Source of the DNA: Syntrophaceae bacterium UBA6109
GTDB taxonomy: Bacteria > Desulfobacterota > Syntrophia > Syntrophales > UBA6109
DNA: 40,279 nt
Direction: 5' to 3'
NCBI GenBank assembly: GCA_002428445.1
Contig: DIWJ01000020.1
Span: forward strand, 175-40,453
This document shows positions 6,556 through 15,794 of this stretch, piece after piece (within the stretch, counting starts at the first letter, position 1; each line of letters opens with the position of its first letter). The notes beneath the pieces were generated by a model, which had not been told where the DNA came from, made no database searches, and saw nothing but the letters and a program-made list of their open reading frames with translations. Made by a program: the position numbers and the translations under genes.

Positions 6556-9552
6556 ATGACCTTCATTTTCGGTCTTAAGTTGCGTTTCCATAACTGGGCT
6601 ATATTGACTTTGCTTTGTTTCGTACTAACACTCACTGCCTCGGTTCTCACCGTTGTCATGGACAAATTCAATTCCATGTCGCAAGACGATGCAAAGAAGC
6701 GTTTTGCTCTTATCACTCAGACCGGCGTGGAACGGCTGCGGAATCTTGTCGAGGGCACAAGCCGCCAGGTCGTGCTGCAGGCCAGCGCCACGCGCGAACG
6801 CTTCGTCGAGAGCGGGCATTTGAACGATCGGGACATGGTTGTGACTTTAATGTCTCAACTGGAGAGCGAGGAAAACCTTTATTCCGCCTACTTCGGACTC
6901 GACAATGACGATTATTTACAGGTTGTGAATACCAAGGGCAACCCGCGTTTGATTGCCTCCTTGGCGGCACCCGAGAACACCCGGTTCGCCCTGCGGAAAA
7001 TCGTCAAGACAGACGGGGTCAGGCGTGAAGAATCCTGGCAATTCTGGTCGTCCAACCGGCAAATACTCGGTTCTCGCAGGGTGCCGACACAGTATTTTCC
7101 GACTCAAAGGCCGTGGTACGATAGTGCAAAGCAAACACCGCCCATCGCGATCACGGATCCGTATATTTTTGCCTCTTCTCTGGAACCGGGAATCACGATT
7201 TCCAGCCCGCTCAGAGAAGGAATTGGAGTGCTTGGCGCAGATTTGAGTCTTGGCGCGCTAAAAGATTTTATGGCGAAAATTCCTCTGACACCTGCAAGCG
7301 TGATTGTGGTGCTCGACCGCAACAATCGGATCATGGCTCTCCATAGCGCTTCTTTGGACTACAAATTGAGTGAAGTAGCTGCGCTGACCTCGATCTCCCA
7401 GACCGCCAATCCCCATCTCGCCGTTTTGGAAACATGGCAAAGTAAGGGCAACGCGGCAGAGGCAAGGGTCGTCGACGTCAAGGGAGAAAAGTTCGTGTAT
7501 GCATACTACACGTATCACGCCGCGCCTGGTGTCGTGTTCCGCATCGGCGCCTTCGCGCCGATGCGCGACTTCTCCGGTCCGATCGTCGAAGCACGAAATC
7601 AGGTCATCTACGTGACGATTGCGTTCCTGCTGGTGGTGATCCCCCTCGCCATGGTCGGCGCCCGCAGGGTTGGGCGTGCCCTATCTGTTCTTGCCGGCGA
7701 CGCGGAGCGAATCAAGAACCTGGATTTTTCCGGCGAGGTCAAACAGACTGTTTCGATATTGTACGAAGTCGATGCTCTGGGCCAAGCGCACAAGGTCATG
7801 AAGAGTGCTCTCCGGCAACGTACACATGCCTTGACGGTGGCCGAGCAGAAACTGGCAAGTCTGGTAGAGAGCGGCATCCTGCTTTCACGGGAGCGCAACC
7901 GGCAGACGCTGCTACGGCACATCCTGTTCAACGGCAAGCAATTGTGCAACTGCGACGCTGGAACGATGTACCTGAAAACCGACCAGAACACCCTTTCGTT
8001 TGCGTTGCGCACCAATGACATTGCACTGCCCATGATCGAGCTCCCACTGGCAGACCCGGTCACCGGTGCACCCAACGAGAAATACGTATCGACCTACGCG
8101 GCGTTGCACAACGAAACCGTCATCATCGACGATGTCTATTCAGAGAAGCGGTTCGACGTGAGCGGTTCACACCTTGTTGACGACGAGTCCGGATACCATA
8201 CCTTATCGATGTTGACCGTACCCATGTCGCCGCGCGAAGGCGAGGTCATCGGCGTCCTGCAGTTCATAAACGCCATGAATCCGGACACCGGCGAGATTAT
8301 TCCGTTTCCGAAGGAATTGGTGGGTTTCGTCGAGGCGCTTGCCTCCCAGTCGGCGGTAGCACTGGAGAACCACAACATGCTGCAGGCGCAGCGGGAGTTG
8401 ATGGATTCGCTGATCAAGCTGGTGGCGGGCGCGATCGACGAAAAGAGTCCTTATACCGGCGGCCATTGCGAGCGAGTGCCGGAACTGGCAATCATGCTGG
8501 CGGAGGAGGCTTCCCGGGTGAAGGCGGGCCCTTTTGCCGATTTCGATTTCCATTCTGACGAAGAATGGAGGGAGTTCAGAATCGGTGCGTTGCTTCACGA
8601 CTGCGGCAAGGTCACAACCCCGGAGTACGTGGTCGACAAGGCAACCAAGCTCGAAACAATATACAACCGCATCCATGAAGTGCGCACACGCTTCGAGGTC
8701 CTGTTGCGCGACGCCGAGATTGTATCACTCAAGACGATCCAATGCGGCGGGGATCCCGTTGCCGCTGCGCAGGAATTCAAGGAGAGACGGGCGCAGTTGA
8801 TCGACGATTTCACCTTTCTTGCGGAATGCAACATCGGCGGCGAGTTCATGGCGCCGGAGCAAATTGAGCGCATTAAGAAGATTGCCGGCCAGACGTGGCT
8901 GCGCCATTTCGACGACCGCCTCGGCCTGTCGCACGAGGAACTTCGGCGATACGCTAGCACGCCCGTCTCCGAACTGCCCGCAGTCGAAAACCTGCTCTCC
9001 GACAAACCCTGCCACATCATCCCTCGGGGCTTTGAAAAAGCGCTGGATCCCAAGTACGGATTTAACGTGAAGGTTCCGGAGCATCTTTACAACTTCGGTG
9101 AAGTGCTCAACCTGTGCGTGGAGCGAGGCACACTCTTTGAGGAGGAACGTTTTAAGATTAATCAGCACATCATCCAAACCATTGTCATGTTGGATGCACT
9201 GCCTTTTCCAAAGGAACTGCGGAGAGTCCCTGAATATGCGGGCACCCACCACGAAACACTGACGGGTACCGGGTATCCACGCGGTCTGACGAGGGATGAA
9301 CTATCGGTGCCGGGCCGCATCATGGCGATTGCCGATATTTTTGAAGCCCTGACCGCTTCCGACCGCCCCTACAAAAAGGCCAAGACGCTCTCCGAGTCTG
9401 TGGAAATCCTCTCCTCCTTCAAGAGGGACAAGCACATTGATCCCGATCTGTTCGACCTGTTCCTCACCTCGGGCGTGTATCTGCGATATGCTGAGCGTTA
9501 TCTCAAACCGGAACAGATCGACAGTGTCGATATTTCAAAATATCTGGGTTGA
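6556..9552 (+). CDS. Membrane sensor with cache, GAF and HD-GYP-type phosphohydrolase domains
   Basis: This 998-residue protein begins with a transmembrane helix (about 15-35), then a periplasmic double-cache sensor domain (about 50-340), a second transmembrane helix (about 350-370), a HAMP-like linker and coiled coil, a GAF domain (about 440-615) and an HD phosphohydrolase domain. HD-type residues are H681-D682 in HDCGK and H898-H899-E900 in HHE, followed by GTGYP. HD-GYP proteins hydrolyse cyclic di-GMP. Here about 215 residues separate HDxGK from HHE, far more than the usual 60 or so, and the Asp of the usual HHExxDGxGYP is Thr (T903), so activity should not be assumed. The start is supported by AAGGAG upstream of ATG 6556. 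Confidence 0.88.
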   Translation: MTFIFGLKLRFHNWAILTLLCFVLTLTASVLTVVMDKFNSMSQDDAKKRFALITQTGVERLRNLVEGTSRQVVLQASATRERFVESGHLNDRDMVVTLMSQLESEENLYSAYFGLDNDDYLQVVNTKGNPRLIASLAAPENTRFALRKIVKTDGVRREESWQFWSSNRQILGSRRVPTQYFPTQRPWYDSAKQTPPIAITDPYIFASSLEPGITISSPLREGIGVLGADLSLGALKDFMAKIPLTPASVIVVLDRNNRIMALHSASLDYKLSEVAALTSISQTANPHLAVLETWQSKGNAAEARVVDVKGEKFVYAYYTYHAAPGVVFRIGAFAPMRDFSGPIVEARNQVIYVTIAFLLVVIPLAMVGARRVGRALSVLAGDAERIKNLDFSGEVKQTVSILYEVDALGQAHKVMKSALRQRTHALTVAEQKLASLVESGILLSRERNRQTLLRHILFNGKQLCNCDAGTMYLKTDQNTLSFALRTNDIALPMIELPLADPVTGAPNEKYVSTYAALHNETVIIDDVYSEKRFDVSGSHLVDDESGYHTLSMLTVPMSPREGEVIGVLQFINAMNPDTGEIIPFPKELVGFVEALASQSAVALENHNMLQAQRELMDSLIKLVAGAIDEKSPYTGGHCERVPELAIMLAEEASRVKAGPFADFDFHSDEEWREFRIGALLHDCGKVTTPEYVVDKATKLETIYNRIHEVRTRFEVLLRDAEIVSLKTIQCGGDPVAAAQEFKERRAQLIDDFTFLAECNIGGEFMAPEQIERIKKIAGQTWLRHFDDRLGLSHEELRRYASTPVSELPAVENLLSDKPCHIIPRGFEKALDPKYGFNVKVPEHLYNFGEVLNLCVERGTLFEEERFKINQHIIQTIVMLDALPFPKELRRVPEYAGTHHETLTGTGYPRGLTRDELSVPGRIMAIADIFEALTASDRPYKKAKTLSESVEILSSFKRDKHIDPDLFDLFLTSGVYLRYAERYLKPEQIDSVDISKYLG

Positions 9553-9747
9553 AGTGGGGGCAAAATGATCTGTCCTTTTGGATTCGGACTGCTCAACAAA
9601 ACTGAAGATTCATATTTGAAGTCTTTGATGGAATCAATCTGACTCGAAAAGATTGTCACAGGATACTTCATTCGAAACAACCCCTTTTCTTCCTTTGCAT
9701 TTCCGCGGTGCTGTGTTAAAAAACCGGGAAGTTAGGCGTTTCGCCCG

Positions 9748-9767
9748 ATTCCCACCTTCACGGGAAT
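9748..9767. repeat. Interspersed palindromic repeat, degenerate copy
   Basis: The sequence ATTCCC-(8 bases)-GGGAAT forms a hairpin and resembles the perfect copy at 35502-35521 (ATTCCCGC-GAAA-GCGGGAAT), with GGGATCCAG following in both settings. It is an intergenic repeat of the kind scattered through many GC-rich proteobacterial genomes. It lies directly before the methyltransferase gene and creates a misleading ATG at 9766. Confidence 0.55.
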
Positions 9768-9804
9768 GATGGGAAATACCGGGATCCAGTGGCGTAGGGC
9801 CGTC

Positions 9805-11010
9805 ATGAAATTCTGGACGCAGAAAAGTAAAATCCTGATCACCTGTCCCAAGGGGATTCCCCCCTGGCTTGCCGGGGAGGTCCGCGCCCTCGGCTTCCCC
9901 GTCCTTGCGGAGGGAGAGGCGGCCGTCGAGACGGAGGGGACTCTCGCCGACACGATGCCCCTGAACCTCTACCTCCGGACGGGCCATCGGGTTCTCTACC
10001 TCGTTAAGGATTTCCAGGCGGAGAACCCCCAAGACCTATACCGCGGCCTGCGGGAGATCCCATGGGAGGAGATCCTCCACGAAAGGGGAGAACACGCCTA
10101 TCTCTCGGTCACCTCGACGGTAGACACCCCATCGATCAACGACGCCCGGTTCGTCAACCTCAAGACAAAGGACGCGATTGTCGATCAGATGCAGGAAAAA
10201 TGCGGCCTGAGGTCCGATTCAGGACCCGACCGGGACCGGGCAGTCGTCCACGTCTTCTGGCGGGAAAACAAGGTTTCGGTTTACCTCGACACTTCCGGAG
10301 AGCCCCTCTCCCGGCGCGGCTACCGGAAGATCCCGCTTTCGGCGCCGATGCAAGAGACGCTCGCCGCCGCCGTCATCCTCGCGACCGGCTGGAACGGCCG
10401 GCGGGGCTTCGTCAACCCGATGTGCGGAAGCGGGACGCTCGCCATCGAGGCCGCGCTTTTCGCCCTGGGCAAGGCGCCGGGTCTTCTCCGGAGCAACTAC
10501 GGCTTCATCCATCTGCGGGGGTTCAACCCGGCCGCCTGGCGGGTGATCCGGGCGGCGGCGCACGGGGCGCAAAAGGAAACGGCGGCCAGGATCATCGCCA
10601 CGGATATCGACCCCAAGGCGGTGGCCGCGGCCAGACAAAACGCCCTGACGGCCGGCGTGGACCAGCATATCGATTTTTCGGTCTGCCCCTTCCAGGAGAC
10701 GCCGATTCCCGAGCGTAGCGGCGTGGTCGTCCTCAATCCTCCCTACGGCGAACGGACAGGCGATTTCCCGACCCTGATCGGCCTCTACCGGGAGATCGGC
10801 GATTTTTTCAAGCAGCGCTGCGGCGGCCACCGCGGCTACATCTTCACCGGCAACGCCGCCCTGGGGAAACAGGTCGGCCTCCGGACGAAAAGACGGATCC
10901 CCTTTTTCAACGGCGAGATCGAATGCCGGCTTCTGGAGTATGAGCTTTACGAGGGAAGCCGACGGAAGGAGAAGGAAAATGGCGGAGATCGTCCGGTGGT
11001 AACGAGCTGA
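9805..11010 (+). CDS. THUMP-domain class I SAM-dependent RNA methyltransferase (RlmL/YcbY N-terminal type)
   Basis: This 401-residue protein has an N-terminal THUMP-containing region (about 1-175) and a Rossmann-type methyltransferase domain. The key motifs are NPMCGSGTLAIEAA, which binds SAM, a conserved Asp in ATDIDPKA, and the catalytic NPPYGER. This matches COG0116 proteins that make m2G in 23S rRNA or tRNA; the exact position is not predictable. The frame stays open to an ATG at 9766, but that lies inside a palindromic repeat, so ATG 9805 (MKFWTQ) is the better start. Its stop overlaps the start of the MFS gene by one base (TGATG), suggesting co-transcription. Confidence 0.88.
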   Translation: MKFWTQKSKILITCPKGIPPWLAGEVRALGFPVLAEGEAAVETEGTLADTMPLNLYLRTGHRVLYLVKDFQAENPQDLYRGLREIPWEEILHERGEHAYLSVTSTVDTPSINDARFVNLKTKDAIVDQMQEKCGLRSDSGPDRDRAVVHVFWRENKVSVYLDTSGEPLSRRGYRKIPLSAPMQETLAAAVILATGWNGRRGFVNPMCGSGTLAIEAALFALGKAPGLLRSNYGFIHLRGFNPAAWRVIRAAAHGAQKETAARIIATDIDPKAVAAARQNALTAGVDQHIDFSVCPFQETPIPERSGVVVLNPPYGERTGDFPTLIGLYREIGDFFKQRCGGHRGYIFTGNAALGKQVGLRTKRRIPFFNGEIECRLLEYELYEGSRRKEKENGGDRPVVTS

Positions 11011-12314
11011 TGTGGAAGATGCCCCATCTTCGACCCCCCACCCCAGCGAATGGTGCGGGACACTTCATCGTCATCCTGACCCTGGCGTTCCTGATCCAGC
11101 TCACGGCGCTGGGCTTCGGCCGCTTCGCCTACACCGTTCTGCTTCCCGGCATGAAGGCGGACCTGGGGTTGACGAACACCCACATGGGCTTCTTTCAGGT
11201 GGCCATCCTGACCGGCTACCTTCTGTTCGCTTACCTCTCCGGGGCCTTGGTGAAGCACTGGAGCCTGGCGGTCACGATCAACCTCTCCGTCGCTCTGGTC
11301 GGGTTCGCAATGACGGCCCTCGGTTTCATCTCCTCTTTCCCGCTCCTGCTGCTCTTTGCCTTTCTCATCGGGTCGGGTGCGGCCGGTTCCTATATCCCGC
11401 TGATCCCCCTTCTCATCGGCTGGTCCTCCACGAAACGGAGCGGCAGCGCGATCGGCTTCGCCCTCAGCGGCACGGGCGTCGGCATCCTGCTTGCCGGATA
11501 CGCGGCGCCCCTCATCCTGACCCGATACGGCCTGCCCGGCTGGCGATATGCCTGGATCATCCTGGGCATCGTCACGCTTCTGGTTGCTCTGGCCGGCGTT
11601 TTTCTTCTGAAGGAAAACGACAGGGTCCACGACGAGATTCTGCGGCACGGCGCCGGTGACGCTGCGCTCAGCCTGCTCTATCGGGACCCGGCGTTGCGGA
11701 CGATCCTGACCGTCTATATCCTCGTGGGTTTCGGTTACATCGCCTACGCGACATTCATCGTCGCCTACGCGGTTGAGGAGGTTCGGTTCTCTACGCGCGA
11801 GGCAGGCTTGATCTGGTCGATTTTCGGGCTGTTTTCGGTAGTCGGCTGCTTATTCTGGGGTCTTGCTTCCGACCGTCTCGGCCGGAGAAATGTGACCGTG
11901 GTTGCTCTTTTTCTTTTGTGCTGCTCCGTTCTGCTGTCCGTCTTCTGGAAGGAAAAGGCCGGGCTCAACATTTCCGCTGCTCTGTTCGCCTTCAGTTTCA
12001 ATGGTGTCATCACGCTCATCGCCGCGATGTTCGGCGATCGAATCCCGATGTCGAAAATGGGCCGGTTTTTTGGCGTCTCCACGCTGGTTCACGGCCTGGG
12101 ACAGGCGATCGGCGTCGCCATCGCCGGCTGGCTGAAGGACCTCACGGCCACCTTTGTCGTTCCCTTTTTATTCTCGGCGCTGATTATCGGCGTTTGCCCG
12201 GTCATCCTGATGCTGATGAAAGAGAAGGGCAGGCGGGGAACGTCCGGGCGGAAACCTGAAGAGCCCCCGGAATCGCTTCCGGCTCAGGACGTTGCCGCGG
12301 CCAGTTCCCCGTAG
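11010..12314 (+). CDS. MFS transporter, probably of the YbfB/YjiJ group
   Basis: This 434-residue membrane protein has about 12 hydrophobic segments. The first helix contains GFGRFAYTVLLPGM, which resembles the YbfB/YjiJ group of the major facilitator superfamily, and a loop LASDRLGRRNV is the typical MFS signature between helices 8 and 9. The substrate is unknown. The start is ATG 11010 overlapping the upstream stop; ATG 11019 is an alternative. The 3' end overlaps the convergent RsbRD-like gene by 31 bases, so the last ten residues are coded opposite that gene's end. Confidence 0.85.
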   Translation: MWKMPHLRPPTPANGAGHFIVILTLAFLIQLTALGFGRFAYTVLLPGMKADLGLTNTHMGFFQVAILTGYLLFAYLSGALVKHWSLAVTINLSVALVGFAMTALGFISSFPLLLLFAFLIGSGAAGSYIPLIPLLIGWSSTKRSGSAIGFALSGTGVGILLAGYAAPLILTRYGLPGWRYAWIILGIVTLLVALAGVFLLKENDRVHDEILRHGAGDAALSLLYRDPALRTILTVYILVGFGYIAYATFIVAYAVEEVRFSTREAGLIWSIFGLFSVVGCLFWGLASDRLGRRNVTVVALFLLCCSVLLSVFWKEKAGLNISAALFAFSFNGVITLIAAMFGDRIPMSKMGRFFGVSTLVHGLGQAIGVAIAGWLKDLTATFVVPFLFSALIIGVCPVILMLMKEKGRRGTSGRKPEEPPESLPAQDVAAASSP

Positions 12315-12733
12315 CGTTTTGCGACACTGTAAATGATGTGGTCGAACATCAGGATGGTCCGATTGATGCTCTCCACCGCCTGATGCATATCGAGCGTCGT
12401 GACGAACAACACATTGAAATCGGCGAACAGCCAGATATGCCGGCGCATCAGCATGAAGGCGTAAGTCACTTCATGGAGAGGCACCTCCGCCCGGTACATC
12501 TCCTCGGCAAAATTTAAAAAATATTCCATCTCCTCGTTATGGGGCTTTTTGCTGAAATAGAGTTTCCCGATGTTCTTGTAAAAACGGACGGCATGGGGAA
12601 CGTATTGATCAGGGCTCAAGGAGTGAAATGAGGGCGTCCGCGAATTTGTACAGACCGCTTTGCCCCACTGCTCGGAAATTTCTGCGGTGTGTTTTTCCAG
12701 TACCTCGACCAGTTTGTCTGCAAACGCTCTCAT
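12284..12733 (-). CDS. RsbRD N-terminal-domain protein (RsbT co-antagonist-like)
   Basis: This 149-residue all-helical protein resembles the RsbRD N-terminal domain (PF14361), a globin-like sensor fold found at the front of stressosome RsbR-type proteins and, in deltaproteobacteria, often alone. The visible pattern includes RFYKNIGKLYFS and YAFMLMRRHIW. There is no C-terminal STAS domain, so it would be a stand-alone sensor or partner. GAGGAG lies eight bases upstream of ATG 12733. It is the only gene of its transcription unit, and its stop lies inside the end of the convergent MFS gene. Confidence 0.72.
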   Translation of the reverse strand: MRAFADKLVEVLEKHTAEISEQWGKAVCTNSRTPSFHSLSPDQYVPHAVRFYKNIGKLYFSKKPHNEEMEYFLNFAEEMYRAEVPLHEVTYAFMLMRRHIWLFADFNVLFVTTLDMHQAVESINRTILMFDHIIYSVAKRYGELAAATS

Positions 12734-12777
12734 AGGGGTATCTCCTCGTTGATTTGTTGGGGTTTCTTCTGGGGATC

Positions 12778-12806
12778 AGGTTATTCAAAATCCCCCCCTC
12801 TGTCAA
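12778..12806 (-). promoter_or_regulatory. Possible sigma70-type promoter for the RsbRD-like gene
   Basis: On the minus strand TTGACA (12801-12806) is followed after 17 bases by TAACCT (12778-12783). The -35 box is perfect but the -10 box is poor. It would give a leader of about 40 bases before ATG 12733. Confidence 0.4.
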
Positions 12807-12983
12807 GGCCTTCCCGTAAAAAAATGCGGCCCGAGTTCGACGATTCAAGGATGGATGCCGCCGCCTTCCGCCGTTCAGAATTTTCTTTGCTTTCCTTCTT
12901 TTCCGTGGCATATTGACGCCCCTCGGAGTGCAAAGACGGGCGGAAAGCCCCGAGACATCGGATCCTGACGGGAGGCGTGAAAA

Positions 12984-14372
12984 ATGATGGATGAAGGGAT
13001 CAAACAGAAAATAAGGGATATCGTGGGACCGGACCACGTCCTGGATTCCGATCTGAACCGTTTCGGCTATTCCTACGACTCCTCCTTCGTCCCGCTTTGG
13101 CCGGCAAACAAACCGGACCTGGTCGTCCTTCCCCTCACCACAGAGGAAGTGTCGCGGGTCATGTCCGTCGCCTGCGAACATGAAATCCCGGTCACCCCCC
13201 GGGGCGCCGCGAGCGGTCGCACCGGCGGCAGCATCCCGCTCCAGGGCGGCATCTCCCTCTGTCTCGACCGCATGACGCAGATCGTCGAGCTCGATGAGCG
13301 CAACATGATGGTGACGGCGGAGGCGGGGGTGCGCACGATCGACCTTTACAACCACTGCGCTGCAAAAGGGCTCTTCTTTCCGCCCGACCCGGCAAGCTGG
13401 AAGTTCTCCACCATCGGCGGCAACGTGGCGGAAAACGCCGGGGGGATGAGGGCCGTCAAGTACGGCGTGACCAAGAATTACGTCATGGGGCTGGAGGTGG
13501 TTCTGGCCGACGGCGCCATCCTCCGGACCGGCGGCAAGGCGATCAAGAACGTGACCGGCTACGATCTGACCAGCCTTTTCACCGGTTCCGAGGGAACGCT
13601 CGGTGTCGTCACCCGGGCCATGTTCCGGTTGATCCCCATGCCGAAGCGGCGCGGCACCCTGCAGGTGATGTTCCGCACCCTCGACGACGGCTGCCGGACC
13701 ATCCACACGATGCTTCAGTCGGGCATCGTGCCGGCGGCGGCGGAGATCATGGACCGGACCTGCCTGGAGGTCGTCTCGCACCACCGCAAGACGGATCTCG
13801 ATCCGGAGGTCGGCGCCTGCATCATCATCGAAATCGACGGCGACGACGATGCGGCCATCGAAATGCAGGCCAAACGCATCGAGGAAGCGGCAAAGGTGTG
13901 CGACGCCGTCGCATTCCGCACGGCCCGGTCCCAGCAGGAGTCGGACGACATCTGGGCCGTCCGGCGGGGCCTGAGTTCCGCCGTGGCCGCCCTGGCGCCC
14001 AACCGCATCGGTGAGGACATCTCGGTTCCCCGCGACGCCTTCCCGGAGGTGGTGCGCCGCATCCGGGAGATCTCGCAAAAGCACGGGTTTACAATCGCCG
14101 TGTACGGCCATGCCGGCGACGGAAACATTCACCCTTCCCTCCTGTGCGACTTGAGCAAGCCGGGCGAGGAGGAGCGCGTCCACCGGGCGGTGGACGACAT
14201 CTTCACCGCCGCCTTAAGCGTCGGCGGGACCCTCTCCGGCGAGCACGGCATCGGCATCACCAAGCGGCCCTACATCCGGAACGCCTTGGGCGATATCGGC
14301 ATCCGGACCCTCAAGGCCCTGAAGGCGGCCCTCGACCCGAAGGGGATTATGAATCCGGGAAAAATCTGGTAA
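12984..14372 (+). CDS. FAD-binding 2-hydroxyacid oxidase/dehydrogenase (GlcD-like)
   Basis: This 462-residue protein belongs to the vanillyl-alcohol-oxidase flavoprotein family. The N-terminal FAD-binding region contains TPRGAASGRTGGS (about residues 72-84) and later GGNVAENAGG; the C-terminal domain carries YGHAGDGNIHP and GTLSGEHGIG, both typical of GlcD and D-lactate dehydrogenases. It oxidises glycolate, D-lactate or a related 2-hydroxyacid, passing electrons to the Fe-S protein encoded about 130 bases downstream. GGAGG lies eight bases before ATG 12984; ATG 12987 is also possible. The specific substrate is not determined. Confidence 0.88.
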   Translation: MMDEGIKQKIRDIVGPDHVLDSDLNRFGYSYDSSFVPLWPANKPDLVVLPLTTEEVSRVMSVACEHEIPVTPRGAASGRTGGSIPLQGGISLCLDRMTQIVELDERNMMVTAEAGVRTIDLYNHCAAKGLFFPPDPASWKFSTIGGNVAENAGGMRAVKYGVTKNYVMGLEVVLADGAILRTGGKAIKNVTGYDLTSLFTGSEGTLGVVTRAMFRLIPMPKRRGTLQVMFRTLDDGCRTIHTMLQSGIVPAAAEIMDRTCLEVVSHHRKTDLDPEVGACIIIEIDGDDDAAIEMQAKRIEEAAKVCDAVAFRTARSQQESDDIWAVRRGLSSAVAALAPNRIGEDISVPRDAFPEVVRRIREISQKHGFTIAVYGHAGDGNIHPSLLCDLSKPGEEERVHRAVDDIFTAALSVGGTLSGEHGIGITKRPYIRNALGDIGIRTLKALKAALDPKGIMNPGKIW

Positions 14373-14397
14373 GAAGCGGCTACGGGAAAAGGTCCGC

Positions 14398-14465
14398 CCT
14401 TCGACGAGTTCCGGGTGACGGGAGGGTTTCCTGGTGAGTTCAACCTGTCCTGAGTTTATCGAAGG
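14398..14465. repeat. Small inverted-repeat element between the oxidase genes
   Basis: The spacer between the GlcD-like and GlcF-like genes is bounded by CCTTCGA (14398-14404) and TCGAAGG (14459-14465), with weaker pairing continuing inward. Its right half resembles the short 'CTTCGA-(A/C)AA-CTCAGGA' intergenic repeats common in metagenomic anaerobes. It could fold as an RNA hairpin between the two cistrons. Confidence 0.4.
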
Positions 14466-14504
14466 ATCGAACCAGCGAGGCGATGAATGAAAAGGCAATT
14501 TTGA

Positions 14505-15731
14505 ATGAATACTGTAAAGGATCCGGATCTGCTCCGGGAGGCCGGGGAAATGGTCAACCGCTGCGACCGCTGCGGAACCTGCCTGCCGGTCTGCCCCCTC
14601 TTCGGGGTGAAGGGCGTCGAGGCGACGAGCGCCCGGGGAAAGAACGCGATCGCCCGGGCCCTGGCCGGGGGAGGCATCGAACCGTCGCGGGAGGCGCTCG
14701 ACATCGTCAATTTCTGCCTGTTGTGCCGGGCCTGCGTCGATATCTGTCCGGCGAAGGTTCCGACCGACGAGGCGATGGTCGACGTCCGCCAGCACCTGAC
14801 CGATCTGACCGGCGGGGCCAGTGCGAAATACCGGCTCGTAGGCGGCGTCCTGAAGCGGCCGGTCGTCGTGAAGGCCGCCGCCGCCGCGCTGTCGATCCTG
14901 CGCCTGTCCGGCCTCAACGGCCTCTTCCCCTACGGCATGGCGCCGGAGGAGTACACCCGATCCCATTTTCTGAGCGCTTTTGCGGGACCGGCCTCCCTCG
15001 GACAAAAGGCGCCGGTCTCCGCGGTCGCGGTGACGGACAGGACGAAAGTGGCCTATTTCCGAGGCTGTGGGATGGAGATGCTGTTCCCGGAGGCCGCCGC
15101 GCAGACCCGTGCTATCCTCGGGAGAACCACCCTCCTCCGGGAGCCGGGGAACGTCTGCTGCGGCCTGCCCCATCTCGCCCACGGCCTACGCGGCGATTTT
15201 CTGGACCTGGCGCGGCGGAACATCCGGAATTTCGAAGAGGCCGAGGTGGTCGTCAGCGATTGCGCAAGCTGCGGCGCCACCCTCAAGCACCTGGGTTCCT
15301 TCTTCGCGGACGATCCCGCCTGGAAGGACCGGGCAGCCGCCTTCAGCGGCAAGGTAATGGATTTGACGGAATATCTCGCCAAGGTCGGCTACGAGCCGCG
15401 GCAGAAGACGGACGCCGTCTTCACCTACCACGATCCCTGTCATTTGGTACGGGGCCAGGGGATCACGAAGCCTCCGCGGGAGCTGTTGAAGGCGGCAGGA
15501 AGCTTTGTTGAGATGAAGGGGTCCGACGTATGCTGCGGCGGCGCCGGCTCCTTCCACATCGATTATCCCGATGCAGCGGGGCAGATCCTCGAAAAGAAAC
15601 GGAAAAACATCGAAGAGACCGGGGCGTCCGTTGTCGCGACCGGCTGCCCCGGCTGCCTGATTCAGCTCGCAAAGGCGGCAAGGGCTTCCAGCGGCAAATT
15701 CAAAGCAATGCACATCAGCCAGGTCCTCTGA
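14505..15731 (+). CDS. Fe-S electron-transfer subunit of the hydroxyacid oxidase (GlcF-like)
   Basis: The 408-residue product has two 4Fe-4S motifs near the N terminus (CDRCGTCLPVCP and CLLCRACVDICP) and two CCG-type cysteine-rich domains (first with NVCCGLPH and CASCG, second with VCCGGAG and GCPGC). This is the architecture of GlcF, LutA-like and HdrD-type proteins, which carry electrons from a flavoprotein to quinone, menaquinone or disulfide acceptors. It follows the GlcD-like gene and is probably its partner. AAGG about nine bases before ATG 14505 supports the start. The final acceptor is unknown. Confidence 0.88.
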   Translation: MNTVKDPDLLREAGEMVNRCDRCGTCLPVCPLFGVKGVEATSARGKNAIARALAGGGIEPSREALDIVNFCLLCRACVDICPAKVPTDEAMVDVRQHLTDLTGGASAKYRLVGGVLKRPVVVKAAAAALSILRLSGLNGLFPYGMAPEEYTRSHFLSAFAGPASLGQKAPVSAVAVTDRTKVAYFRGCGMEMLFPEAAAQTRAILGRTTLLREPGNVCCGLPHLAHGLRGDFLDLARRNIRNFEEAEVVVSDCASCGATLKHLGSFFADDPAWKDRAAAFSGKVMDLTEYLAKVGYEPRQKTDAVFTYHDPCHLVRGQGITKPPRELLKAAGSFVEMKGSDVCCGGAGSFHIDYPDAAGQILEKKRKNIEETGASVVATGCPGCLIQLAKAARASSGKFKAMHISQVL

Positions 15732-15794
15732 AAGCAGAACAGGTAAACGCCATTACGGATCCATACTCGAAACCCCGATGAGCAGGAGGGATCA

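Noticed and set aside
12609..14183. 524-codon open frame on the minus strand
   Set aside because: It lies opposite the GlcD-like gene and shows mirror-frame composition; the GlcD-like reading has a ribosome site and family motifs.
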